Shown: positions 16,644 through 23,844 of the stretch, piece by piece
Numbering within the stretch: the first letter of the stretch is position 1
How the letters are laid out: every line of letters starts with the position of its first letter
NCBI GenBank assembly: GCA_001298545.1
Contig: LJCX01000027.1
Span: 496,001-560,000 of the forward strand
DNA from: Actinobacteria bacterium OV320
GTDB lineage: Bacteria > Actinomycetota > Actinomycetes > Streptomycetales > Streptomycetaceae
DNA: 64,000 nt
Direction: 5' to 3'
Position numbers and translations under genes: made by a program
The notes under the pieces: generated by a model
Database searches by the model: none
Seen by the model: only the letters and a program-made list of their open reading frames with translations
What the model was told of the DNA's origin: nothing

Positions 16644-16829
16644 CCCTTGCCCCAGAGCGTAATGCCTCGGCCCGTTGTCGGTGGGTCCTGGTACCGATGA
16701 GGCACCGGGGGAAGCACGGCACATGGTGCACGGGGGCTCGAAGTTCTGGGTGGGGTGTCGGGTGTCCACCGGGATGCGGCGCTGGACGGGCGGGACGGAC
16801 CGGGTGGACCGGGGCCCGGCGGACGGGCC

Positions 16830-18125
16830 TCAGTCCGCCGCGGGTGCCTCCGGCGCCGCCGTGCGGTGCACGCTGCGTACGGCCGCCACGTCGGGCGGGA
16901 CGGCCGGGGGCGGGACATGGGCGCTGAGGGCCGCCAGACGGCGTTTGACGGTGGCGGCAACGCCCTGACCCAGGACGAAGCGGGTGGCGGTGGCCGCGCG
17001 GGGCGCGTGGTCGAGGATGCGGTGGGCCTCACGGCTGCGCAGGCCCGTGTGGCGCAGGACGAGGTGGGCGAGGCGGTGCTCGCCGGCCGCCAGCGTCCGC
17101 CCGACGCTCTCGGCGGCCGCCAGGTCCAGCCGGTTGTCCGCCGCACCGAGCACGGCCGCCGCCCGGACCCGGCCCAGGTCCAGCAGGGTGACACCGGCGA
17201 CGGTGGCCGCGCCGACCAGTCGGGCGGCGGCGGAGGGTCCGATGCCGTTGCTGGCCACCGAGAGCCGGGTGAGCCGTCCGTACGGCGCCCGCTCCAGGGC
17301 GTCGGCGAGCCGGAGCGCGCCCGCGTCGGCCAACCGGGCGGCGGACACGTACAGTTCGTCGATCGCCCCGGCGGCGACCACCGCCGCGAGCGCCCGCGCG
17401 CCCGCCTCCCCCAGCGGGTTGCCGCCGACGAACAGCCGCTCGACCCGCCGTCCGTTGCCCGCGGCGGCCAGCAGCGCGTCGGCGAGTACGGTGACGCCCG
17501 CCGCGTCGAGTCCGGTCTGCACGAGGTCGAGCGTGCGCAACGTCCGGGCGGACTCCACGAGTTCGGCCGCCGCCCGGCCACCGCCCCGGCCCAGCGGGTT
17601 GCGTTTGAGCCACACCCCCGTGACCACCTGGGGCGAGGCGCGCAGCTGGTCGGCGATACGGCAGGCGCCGCCCGCGGTGATGCCGTTGCATCCGAGGTAG
17701 AGCGTCTCGACCGGCGCGCTCGTGGCGGCCACGGTGGCGGCGCCCTCGTCCCCGAGGGCGTCGGTGCCGAGGAGCAGATGCCGTACGGGCGAGGGCCCTT
17801 CGGCCAGGGCCTCGGCGACCAGGGCCGCGCCCTCGGCCCCCAGTCCCTGCTTGCACAGGTCGAGCCGCCCGTCGGGCAGCGCGGTGCCCGCGGCGAAGTC
17901 CAGCCGCTCGCCCGCCGGACGTCCGGCCCGCAGCCAGTCGAGCAGCGGGGCGAGATCGGCGAGGGGGCGGGGCACCACGCGGGGCACTCCGGCGAAGCGG
18001 ACCGGCCCCGGCTCCGGCTCCGGCTCCGACCTCTGCCCTTGCCCTTGCCCTTGCCCTTGCCCTTGCCCCTGGCCCTGCCTCAACCCGGGCTCGGCACGCG
18101 GCCCTGTCGCGTTCTCCTCGCTCAC
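16830..18125 (-). CDS. Leucine-rich-repeat protein (ribonuclease-inhibitor type)
   Basis: A 431-residue cytosolic repeat protein. Residues 1-40 are low-complexity (Gly-Gln dipeptides then Glu-Pro dipeptides). The rest carries about ten repeats of roughly 28 residues such as LYLGCNGITAGGACRIADQL, VWLKRNPLGRGGGRAAAELV and LFVGGNPLGEAGARALAAVV, the alternating pattern of ribonuclease-inhibitor LRRs. It likely binds a protein partner. The GTG start at 18125 overlaps the TGA stop of the upstream SDR (GTGA), so the two are translationally coupled and probably cooperate. LRRs of this type are uncommon in Streptomyces. Confidence 0.82.
   Translation of the reverse strand: MSEENATGPRAEPGLRQGQGQGQGQGQGQGQRSEPEPEPGPVRFAGVPRVVPRPLADLAPLLDWLRAGRPAGERLDFAAGTALPDGRLDLCKQGLGAEGAALVAEALAEGPSPVRHLLLGTDALGDEGAATVAATSAPVETLYLGCNGITAGGACRIADQLRASPQVVTGVWLKRNPLGRGGGRAAAELVESARTLRTLDLVQTGLDAAGVTVLADALLAAAGNGRRVERLFVGGNPLGEAGARALAAVVAAGAIDELYVSAARLADAGALRLADALERAPYGRLTRLSVASNGIGPSAAARLVGAATVAGVTLLDLGRVRAAAVLGAADNRLDLAAAESVGRTLAAGEHRLAHLVLRHTGLRSREAHRILDHAPRAATATRFVLGQGVAATVKRRLAALSAHVPPPAVPPDVAAVRSVHRTAAPEAPAAD
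18010..18064. repeat. Coding microsatellites in LRR gene
   Basis: On the plus strand (GGCTCC)x3 at 18010-18027 and (GCCCTT)x5 at 18035-18064, with degenerate units after it. They encode the Pro/Glu and Gly-Gln tracts near the N-terminus. Unit length is six, so slippage changes length without frameshift. Confidence 0.85.
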
Positions 18126-19486
18126 CACTGTGCCTCCCGGTAGTCCTTGAGGAACACGCCCGCCACCGGGTGGCCGGCCTCGCCGCGCACGATCGGGTCG
18201 TACACGCGGGCCGCGCCGTCCACGATGTCCAGCGGGGTGCGGAAGCCCGCGCCCGCCATCCGGGCCTTCTTCGGCGCCGGGTTCTCGTCGGTGATCCAGC
18301 CGGTGTCGACGGCGCACATGTGCACACCCTGCTCGGCGAGCGCGGCCGCGCTGGTGCGGGTGAGCATGTTGAGGGCGGCCTTGGCCATGTTGGTGTGCGG
18401 ATGCCCCGGCATCTTGTTGCGCACCGCGAACCGGCCCTCGACGGCCGTCACGTTGACCACGTACCGGCGCGGATGCGGCGAGGCCAGCAGCAACGGCAGC
18501 AGCCGGTCGCAGAGCAGCGCGGGCGCGAGGGCGTTGACGAGCTGGGTCTCCAGCACCTCGGCCGGGTCGAGCGCGCCGAGCCGGGCCGACCAGGAGTTCT
18601 CCGGGGAGGGGTCGGGCAGCAGTCCGGCCTCGTCGGCCTCCCGCAGGGCCGCGGGCAGCGCGGAGACCGAGCCGCCGAGTCCCTCCAGCATCCGCATCGG
18701 GGTGAACCCGGGCGCCCGGCGCGTCCCCTCGGGCAGCGCGTCACGCTCTCCGGCGGCCAGCAGGGCGTAGGACTCCGGCGGACGACGCACGGTCTGCGCC
18801 GCGTTGTTGACGAGGATGTCGAGCGGTTCGCCCTCCCGGCGCAGTTCCTCGCACAGGCCCAGCACCTGGCGCGGGTCGCGCAGATCGACGGCGACGACGG
18901 TGAGCCGGTCCAGCCACCGCGCGCTGCCGGGCGCGGCGCGGAACCGGCGGACGGTGTCGTGCGGGAAACGGGAGGTGACGACGGTCTGCGCGCCGTCCCG
19001 CAGCATCATCAGCGCCAGCTGGAAGCCGATCTTCACCCGGCCGCCGGTGAGCAGGACACGGCGCCCGCTCAGGTCGGTGCTCAGCGAACGGCGGGCCGCG
19101 TTGTCCGCGGCGCAGGCGGGGCAGAGCCGGTGGTAGAAGGTGTCGACCTCCCGATAGGCCGACTTGCAGACGTAGCAGGTGCGCGGCCGGTGGAAACGCC
19201 CTCCGCGTCCGGCGGCCGGCAGGGGCGCGTCCTCGCGCCGGTCCAGGGACCCGGTCGCGGTCGCCGCCATCGCCGCCGCGTCGGCGGCCGCCACCTCGGC
19301 GCTTCGCTCCTTGCGCCGCCGCAGCCGTCCGTCCCGCGCGAAGGACGCGGCGACCTGCTCGGCCCGCAGCCGTACCGGATCGTCGACGGGCAGCGCGCGC
19401 AGCCTACCCACGACATCGTGGAAGGCGGCCAGCTCCGCCTCGGTGACCGCCTGGCCGAACGCCGCCCCTGCGCTGTCCTCGCCCAT
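18122..19486 (-). CDS. SDR-like protein with N-terminal zinc ribbon and degenerate active site
   Basis: A 454-residue protein. Residues 1-100 are Ala/Arg-rich. Residues 104-125 contain CYVC and CPAC, a four-cysteine zinc ribbon. Residues 143-454 form a short-chain-dehydrogenase fold with TGGRVKIG (147-154) and NNA (228-230). The catalytic Lys is kept (Lys369 in NMAKAAL), but the Tyr four residues before it is Thr, and the usual Ser is in a VNVTAVEG context. It may therefore bind NAD(P) without SDR chemistry. ATG 19486 is chosen because further upstream the frame runs into a tRNA-like element. It is coupled to the LRR gene by a four-base overlap. Confidence 0.78.
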   Translation of the reverse strand: MGEDSAGAAFGQAVTEAELAAFHDVVGRLRALPVDDPVRLRAEQVAASFARDGRLRRRKERSAEVAAADAAAMAATATGSLDRREDAPLPAAGRGGRFHRPRTCYVCKSAYREVDTFYHRLCPACAADNAARRSLSTDLSGRRVLLTGGRVKIGFQLALMMLRDGAQTVVTSRFPHDTVRRFRAAPGSARWLDRLTVVAVDLRDPRQVLGLCEELRREGEPLDILVNNAAQTVRRPPESYALLAAGERDALPEGTRRAPGFTPMRMLEGLGGSVSALPAALREADEAGLLPDPSPENSWSARLGALDPAEVLETQLVNALAPALLCDRLLPLLLASPHPRRYVVNVTAVEGRFAVRNKMPGHPHTNMAKAALNMLTRTSAAALAEQGVHMCAVDTGWITDENPAPKKARMAGAGFRTPLDIVDGAARVYDPIVRGEAGHPVAGVFLKDYREAQW

Positions 19487-19530
19487 CCGTCGCCGTCCCG
19501 CCCCGTCCCCGCCCCGTGCTCGTCGTACCG

Positions 19531-19602
19531 TGGTCCCGACCGGATTCGAACCGGCGTATCCACCCTGAGAAGGTGGCGAGTCTGCCTCTGCTCTACGGGA
19601 CC
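19531..19602 (-). tRNA. tRNA-Glu(CTC)-like gene
   Basis: On the minus strand all arms form. The acceptor GGTCCCG/CGGGACC is perfect, and the D arm is GAG/CTC with loop AGAGGCAG. The anticodon stem is CCACC/GGTGG with loop TTCTCAG (anticodon CTC at 19567-19569). The variable loop has four bases, the T arm is GCCGG-TTCGAAT-CCGGT, and the discriminator is A. The D arm lacks one pair and no CCA is encoded. It is better than the Trp-like element and may be functional, though it differs from the usual actinobacterial tRNA-Glu body as I remember it. Confidence 0.65.
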
Positions 19603-19611
19603 GCGCACGCA

Positions 19612-19681
19612 TCCGGACGACCGGATGCGAACCGGCGTGATGCGCCCGCGCGTTGTGCCCGCGCCGTGGCGCCACGTCCGG
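19612..19681 (-). other. Third tRNA-like remnant
   Basis: Minus strand: perfect seven-bp acceptor CCGGACG (19675-19681) with CGTCCGG (19613-19619), and a T arm GCCGG-TTCGCAT-CCGGT. A five-bp GCGCG/CGCGC stem can serve as anticodon arm, but position 33 is G and the D and variable regions do not fit. It lies ten bases from the Glu-like element. Probably a decayed tRNA copy. Confidence 0.35.
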
Positions 19682-19753
19682 ACACGCCCCCGGATCCTAA
19701 CCGCACCCCCGCGACGCGGTCACTCGGATTCGGGGTCGCCTCGACTGCGCGGT

Positions 19754-19999
19754 TCAGCGTGCCGCGCGCCTCAGGTTCAGGCGCTCCTTCTCGGACATGC
19801 CGCCCCAGACGCCGAAGCGCTCATCGTTGTCCAGGGCGTACTCGAGGCAGACGGAACGCATCTCGCACATGCCGCAGATGCGCTTGGCCTCCCGCACCGA
19901 ACTGCCGGGTTCGGGGAAGAAGAACTCCGCCCCGGTCTGTGCGCACAGCGCCTCGCGCTGCCAGCCGAGGTCGGGTGTCGGAATCGTGTCGGTATACAT
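19754..19999 (-). CDS. WhiB-like iron-sulfur regulatory protein
   Basis: An 81-residue Wbl-family protein. The four [4Fe-4S] ligands are Cys19 (EALCAQTG) and Cys42, Cys45 and Cys51 (ICGMCEMRSVC). The turn GVWGG and basic tail KERLNLRRAAR follow, as in all Wbl proteins that contact sigma factors or DNA. ATG 19999 gives the canonical length. Wbl proteins control development, redox response or antibiotic resistance in actinomycetes; which one this is cannot be told. The promoter region is long (337 bp). Confidence 0.94.
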   Translation of the reverse strand: MYTDTIPTPDLGWQREALCAQTGAEFFFPEPGSSVREAKRICGMCEMRSVCLEYALDNDERFGVWGGMSEKERLNLRRAAR

Positions 20000-20336
20000 G
20001 GCCAGGATCGTGCCCGGCGGCGAAAAACGTTCGATCAACGCCGGATATACGCGACTCCCGAGGCCCCCGGCCGCCCGATGATGCTCCTGCCGCCCACCCG
20101 TACGCACGGCGGCGCGCGGTGCACCCGGCACACTCTCGGAACGAAGGACGAAGAAGGAAGGACGAAGGCACGAAGGCACGAAGGCACGAAGCACGCCCGC
20201 GACACCTCGCGCCCGTTCATCACTTTCCGTGACCGGGCGTCGAGGCCGCGCCGGTGGTCGTGCTCCGGCAGCGATTGTCAGTGGGCGGTGCGAGACTCGG
20301 CAGTGCAGAGAACGGGACCCCTTCGAGGAGGGCACG
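20000..20336. other. Intergenic region between whiB-like and VOC genes
   Basis: No coding potential. It holds a purine-rich tract of GAAGGA-like units and three exact ACGAAGGC repeats at 20162-20185 followed by a partial fourth, upstream of the whiB-like promoter. It also holds the GAGGAGG ribosome site of the VOC gene. Confidence 0.6.
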
Positions 20337-21128
20337 ATGCTCACCACCCGTTTCGTCAACGGCGCTCCGAACTGGATCGATGTCGGCACGTCCGACATCG
20401 ACGGCGCCACCTCCTTCTACGGCGCTCTCTTCGACTGGCGGTTCCGGTCGGCGGGACCCGACGCCGGTGGCTACGGCTTCTTCCAGCTGGACGGGAAGAC
20501 CGTGGCGGGCGGCATGCAGACCGCACCGGGCCAGGGCCCGCCCTCGTGGACGGTCTACTTCCGGACACAAGACGCGCAGGCCACGGCGCAGGCCGCCGAG
20601 CGGAAGCACGGCACGGTCCTCTTCGCGCCGATGGACGTGATGGGCCAGGGCACGATGGCGGTCCTCGCCGACCAGGCGGGCGTGCCGTTCGGCCTCTGGC
20701 AGCCGGGACAGACCGTGGGCGTGGACGTGGCGAACGAACCCGGCGCGCTGTGCTGGGTCGAGCTGTACACGCCGGACGTCGCCGCGGCGGCCGCCTTCTA
20801 CAACGCGACGCTGGGCCTGGAGACCTCGGCCGCCCCCTTCCCCGGCGGCACCTACACCTGCGTCAATCCGTCCGGCGCCGGGGAGGAGGCGATGTTCGGC
20901 GGGATCGTGCCGCTGGCCGACGACCCCGCGGAGGCCGAGACCGGCGCGTACTGGCTGCCGTACTTCGAGGTAGCCGACGCGGACACGGTCGCGGCCAAGA
21001 CGGAGGAGCTGGGCGGCAGGGTGCGGATGCCCGCGACGGACGTCGAGGGCGTCGGCCGCATCGCCAAGCTCGCCGACCCCTACGGGGCGCGCTTCGCCGT
21101 GATCAAGAGCGTGCCGCAGGAGATGTGA
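20337..21128 (+). CDS. VOC (glyoxalase-fold) protein, two-module
   Basis: A 263-residue protein of two tandem vicinal-oxygen-chelate modules. Module one runs from NWIDVGTSDIDGATSFYGALFDW to about residue 125. Module two runs from ALCWVELYTPDVAAAAAFYNATLGLE to the end. The arrangement matches the CFP32/Cfp30B-like group of actinobacteria, usually described as glyoxalase-like or hydroxylase. Substrate and metal use are unknown. GAGGAGG precedes ATG 20337. Confidence 0.88.
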   Translation: MLTTRFVNGAPNWIDVGTSDIDGATSFYGALFDWRFRSAGPDAGGYGFFQLDGKTVAGGMQTAPGQGPPSWTVYFRTQDAQATAQAAERKHGTVLFAPMDVMGQGTMAVLADQAGVPFGLWQPGQTVGVDVANEPGALCWVELYTPDVAAAAAFYNATLGLETSAAPFPGGTYTCVNPSGAGEEAMFGGIVPLADDPAEAETGAYWLPYFEVADADTVAAKTEELGGRVRMPATDVEGVGRIAKLADPYGARFAVIKSVPQEM

Positions 21129-21514
21129 GGCGGCACCGAAGAGCACGGAGCCGGGCTGGGCCGGAACGGGCCGGACTGGGCTGGGCCGGAACGGGACGGG
21201 CCGGAACGGGACGGGCCGGAACGGGACACAAGGCGGCCGCGGCGGGCGGTCCCGCCGACGGCGCGGCGCAGGCCCGCGGCAGCGGGGACGACCGGGCGGT
21301 GGCCGCCTGCGTCGGCAGCGCCCGCCGCGGACGGCTCACGGGGCCCGGCGGGGCGGGTCCCCGCCGACGGCGCGGCGCAGGCCGGCGGCAGCGGGTACGA
21401 CCGGGCGATGGCCGCCTGCGTCGGCAGCGCCCGCCGGGAACGGCTCACGGGTCCGGGCTGGGCTGGGCCGGCAGGGACCGAGCAGGCCGAATGCGAGCGG
21501 GGTGGCGGCCCCGG
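21129..21514. repeat. Repeat-rich intergenic region with tandem duplication
   Basis: No gene. Three exact 15-bp units GGGCCGGAACGGGAC lie at 21183, 21198 and 21213, with degenerate copies before them. A duplicated block of about 96 bp follows (21247-21342 and 21356-21451), differing at only a few positions. The block could derive from slippage or from decayed coding sequence. It lies between the VOC and lacI stops, so it may also act as terminator spacer. Confidence 0.75.
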
Positions 21515-22540
21515 TCAGGCCGAGGCTCGGCGCACCAGGGTGGTCGGCAGGACCACACCGCCCGTTGCCTCCTCGGCGACGCGCCGGTCGAGGCGACGCA
21601 GCAGCAGACGGGCCATGATCCGGCCCATCTCCTCGATGTCCTGACGGACCGTCGTCAGCGGCGGGTCGCTCTGCTCGGCGACGGGCAGCAGGTCGTCGAA
21701 GCCGACCACGGCGACGTCCTCGGGCACCCGCCGCCCGCGTTCGCGCAGGACCCGCAGGGCGCCCGAGGCGGCGAGGTCGTTGGCGGCGAACACGGCGTCC
21801 AGGTCGGGGCACCGGTCGAGGAGTTCCCGCATGGCCCGCTCGGCGCCGCCGGGGGTGAAGTCGCTCTCGACGACGAGCCGCGGGTCGTCCACGCCCATGA
21901 CCTCCCGGTATCCGTCGAGCCGGTCCGCCGCGGAGGTCTGGTCGAGGGGGCCGGTGATGTGCGCGATGCGGGTGCGGCCGAGCCCGGCCAGCAGGCGTAC
22001 GGCCTCGCGGGCACCGCCGCGGTTGTCGCTGTCGACGTAGACCACGTCCCGTGTGCCGTCGCTCCAGCCGGGACGGCCGCCGAACACCGTCGGGACGCCG
22101 GCGCCCTGGATCAGCCCGGGGAGCGGGTCGTCGAGGTGCAACGAGAAGACCAGGGCCCCGTCGACGTGACCGCCGGCGAGGTAGCGGGCGACCCGGGCGT
22201 GGTCGTCGCGGCCCTCGGTGAGCAGCAGCACCAACTGGTTGTCGTGGGCCGTCAGTTCCTTGCTGATGCCGCGGAGCTGGAGCGCGAAGAACGGGTCGGC
22301 GAAGACCCGGGTCTCCGGTTCGGCGATGACCACGGCGATCGCGTCGTGGCGCTTCGTCACCAGGCTGCGGGCCGCCTGGTTGGGGACGTACCCGAGCTCC
22401 TCCACGGCCCGCCGGACCCGCTCGACGAGCGGCTCGCGGACCCCGTCCCCGCCGTTGACGACGCGCGACACGGTCGCCCGGGAGACCCCGGCCCGTGCGG
22501 CCACGGCCTCCAGCGTGGGACGCGACGCTGTCTCGGTCAC
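21515..22540 (-). CDS. LacI-family transcriptional regulator
   Basis: A 341-residue sugar-responsive repressor. The N-terminal HTH is PTLEAVAARAGVSRATVSRVVNG with hinge LGYVPNQAARSLVTKRH. The periplasmic-binding-like core contains PGLIQGAGVPTVF, HITGPLDQTSAADRLDGY and AVFAANDLAASGALRVL. GTG 22540 follows AGGAGGAG at seven bases. A perfect operator-like palindrome sits 58 bp upstream (22598-22609), so autoregulation is likely, and readthrough from the laccase gene on the same strand is possible. The ligand is probably a sugar related to the neighbouring sugar-oxidation genes; this is inference. Confidence 0.93.
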   Translation of the reverse strand: MTETASRPTLEAVAARAGVSRATVSRVVNGGDGVREPLVERVRRAVEELGYVPNQAARSLVTKRHDAIAVVIAEPETRVFADPFFALQLRGISKELTAHDNQLVLLLTEGRDDHARVARYLAGGHVDGALVFSLHLDDPLPGLIQGAGVPTVFGGRPGWSDGTRDVVYVDSDNRGGAREAVRLLAGLGRTRIAHITGPLDQTSAADRLDGYREVMGVDDPRLVVESDFTPGGAERAMRELLDRCPDLDAVFAANDLAASGALRVLRERGRRVPEDVAVVGFDDLLPVAEQSDPPLTTVRQDIEEMGRIMARLLLRRLDRRVAEEATGGVVLPTTLVRRASA

Positions 22541-22597
22541 TTCGGGGCTCCTCCTGGCCGGCTGCGGCTCAGGATAACTCCGGGGGACGGCCGAGGT

Positions 22598-22609
22598 GAG
22601 AGCGCTCTC
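22598..22609. promoter_or_regulatory. LacI-type operator
   Basis: GAGAGCGCTCTC, a perfect palindrome with the central CG step typical of LacI/GalR operators (compare the CebR-type GGGAGCGCTCCC). It lies between the lacI start and the laccase stop. Confidence 0.75.
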
Positions 22610-22622
22610 CGGCCTGCGCCCC

Positions 22623-23645
22623 TCAGTGCTCGTGCGCGTCGCCGGTCCCGTCCGGCGCGGGAGACCCGGAGGGGGACCCGGCGGAAGACCCGGGTGACCC
22701 GTGCGGCCCATGCGGTTCGTATCCCGGGATCGTGCCGTCGGGCTTCTTCACCAGGAAGAGTCCGACCATCCCCATGTCGGAGTGGCTCTGCACGTGGCAG
22801 TGGTACATCCACGCGCCGGCGCCGACCCCCTCCCCCGCGACGACCTGGAAGCCGAAGGAGTCGGCGGGGCCCACGATCTTGTTGTCGACGACCTGGCTGG
22901 GGTCGTCGGGGCCGGTGAGCAGGCCGGTGCGGTTGTCGGCCCAACGATGACCGTGCATATGGAAGGTGTGGTAGTACTCGCCGTGCGTGATCATCACGAA
23001 CTCGACCCGATCGCCCACCGTCGCCTCGAAGTCGGGGCCCGAGTGAGCCGGTCTGTTGTTGATCGTCATGTCGTTGAAGACGATCGTGTGGGTGGCGTCG
23101 GGCAGGATGTCCCCCTTGCGCCGGACGATCACCGGTCCGTACAGGCCCTTGCGGATGCCGCCCGAGCCGTGTTCCGTTCCCACGACGTGGTCGTGGTAGT
23201 GCCAGTAGCCCGCGCTGCCCGCCCGCCAGGTGCCGTCGGCGCGGCGACCGGGGGCATGGGTGCGCCAGGTGTAGGTGCGCGTGCCGCCGGGCTCGATGTC
23301 ACTGTGGTTCAACTTCGTTCCGTCGCTGGAGATTTCGTAGTCCAGGCCGTGGACGTGCAGGCTCGCCGTCACGTCCAGGGTGTTCTCCACCTCGATGTGC
23401 AGGGTGTCGCCCTCGTTGAGTTCGATCAGCGGCCCGGGGATGGTCGCCTTCCCCTTCTCGAAGCCGTAGCCGAGTTGTCCGTCGGCGAGCTTCTCCGCGT
23501 ACAGCTTGAGGTGTCTGACCGCTCCCCCCGCCGGGGCGGCCTTCGCCGGTCCGGCGGCGCTCACCGCCCTCGGCCCCCAGGACAACGATGTCGCGGCGGC
23601 GGCACCGCCCAGCAGCGCCCGGCGGTTGAACCCGCGTCTGTCCAT
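22623..23645 (-). CDS. Two-domain multicopper oxidase (small laccase)
   Basis: A 340-residue exported copper oxidase that oxidises phenols and metals with reduction of O2 to water. The Tat signal is RRGFNRRALLGGAAAATS. Copper ligands are all present: SLHVHGLDYE, YWHYHDHVV, HTFHMHGHRW and MYHCHVQSHSDMGM (type 1 Cys with flanking His). Two cupredoxin domains and this length define the trimeric Streptomyces small laccase (SLAC, SCO6712 type). The C-terminal 30 residues are a Gly/Ser/Pro tail. It diverges from the ThuA/sugar-dehydrogenase gene across 199 bp. Confidence 0.95.
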   Translation of the reverse strand: MDRRGFNRRALLGGAAAATSLSWGPRAVSAAGPAKAAPAGGAVRHLKLYAEKLADGQLGYGFEKGKATIPGPLIELNEGDTLHIEVENTLDVTASLHVHGLDYEISSDGTKLNHSDIEPGGTRTYTWRTHAPGRRADGTWRAGSAGYWHYHDHVVGTEHGSGGIRKGLYGPVIVRRKGDILPDATHTIVFNDMTINNRPAHSGPDFEATVGDRVEFVMITHGEYYHTFHMHGHRWADNRTGLLTGPDDPSQVVDNKIVGPADSFGFQVVAGEGVGAGAWMYHCHVQSHSDMGMVGLFLVKKPDGTIPGYEPHGPHGSPGSSAGSPSGSPAPDGTGDAHEH

Positions 23646-23844
23646 GCCGAACTCCCCACCCTGGTACGGAATTTGCGACGATGAAGAAGACGAGCCTGTG
23701 ATGAACCTGTGAGACGGTACCGGTCGTTCCGCCGTTTCTCCACACCCAGGACAAAGTTCATGCCATTGCGGTCATAGGTATTGGCGAGTCATGCAAATGG
23801 GGTCTACCTTCCGTGGCGCTGTCGCTGTGACCGAGGAGGTGCCC

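Noticed and set aside
19531..19681. tRNA-like cluster considered as the attachment site of an integrated element
   Set aside because: No integrase, excisionase, plasmid-transfer genes or direct repeats of an att core were visible on either side.
20161..20192. Short tandem repeats considered as a CRISPR start
   Set aside because: Eight-base units with no spacers; no cas genes anywhere in the window.
21080..21448. Minus-strand frames across the repeat block
   Set aside because: Low-complexity repeats (Ser-Arg-Ser-Gly-Pro type), no ribosome site; better seen as non-coding duplication.
18170..22918. A 1,582-codon open frame on the plus strand
   Set aside because: It runs antisense through the SDR, whiB-like, lacI and other well-supported genes and is an effect of high GC; its composition is Arg/Gly/His-rich without domains.
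23646..23844. A second LacI-type operator in the laccase/ThuA divergent region
   Set aside because: I searched for GAGAGCGCTCTC-like sequence there and saw none, so control of this pair by the adjacent LacI remains only a guess.
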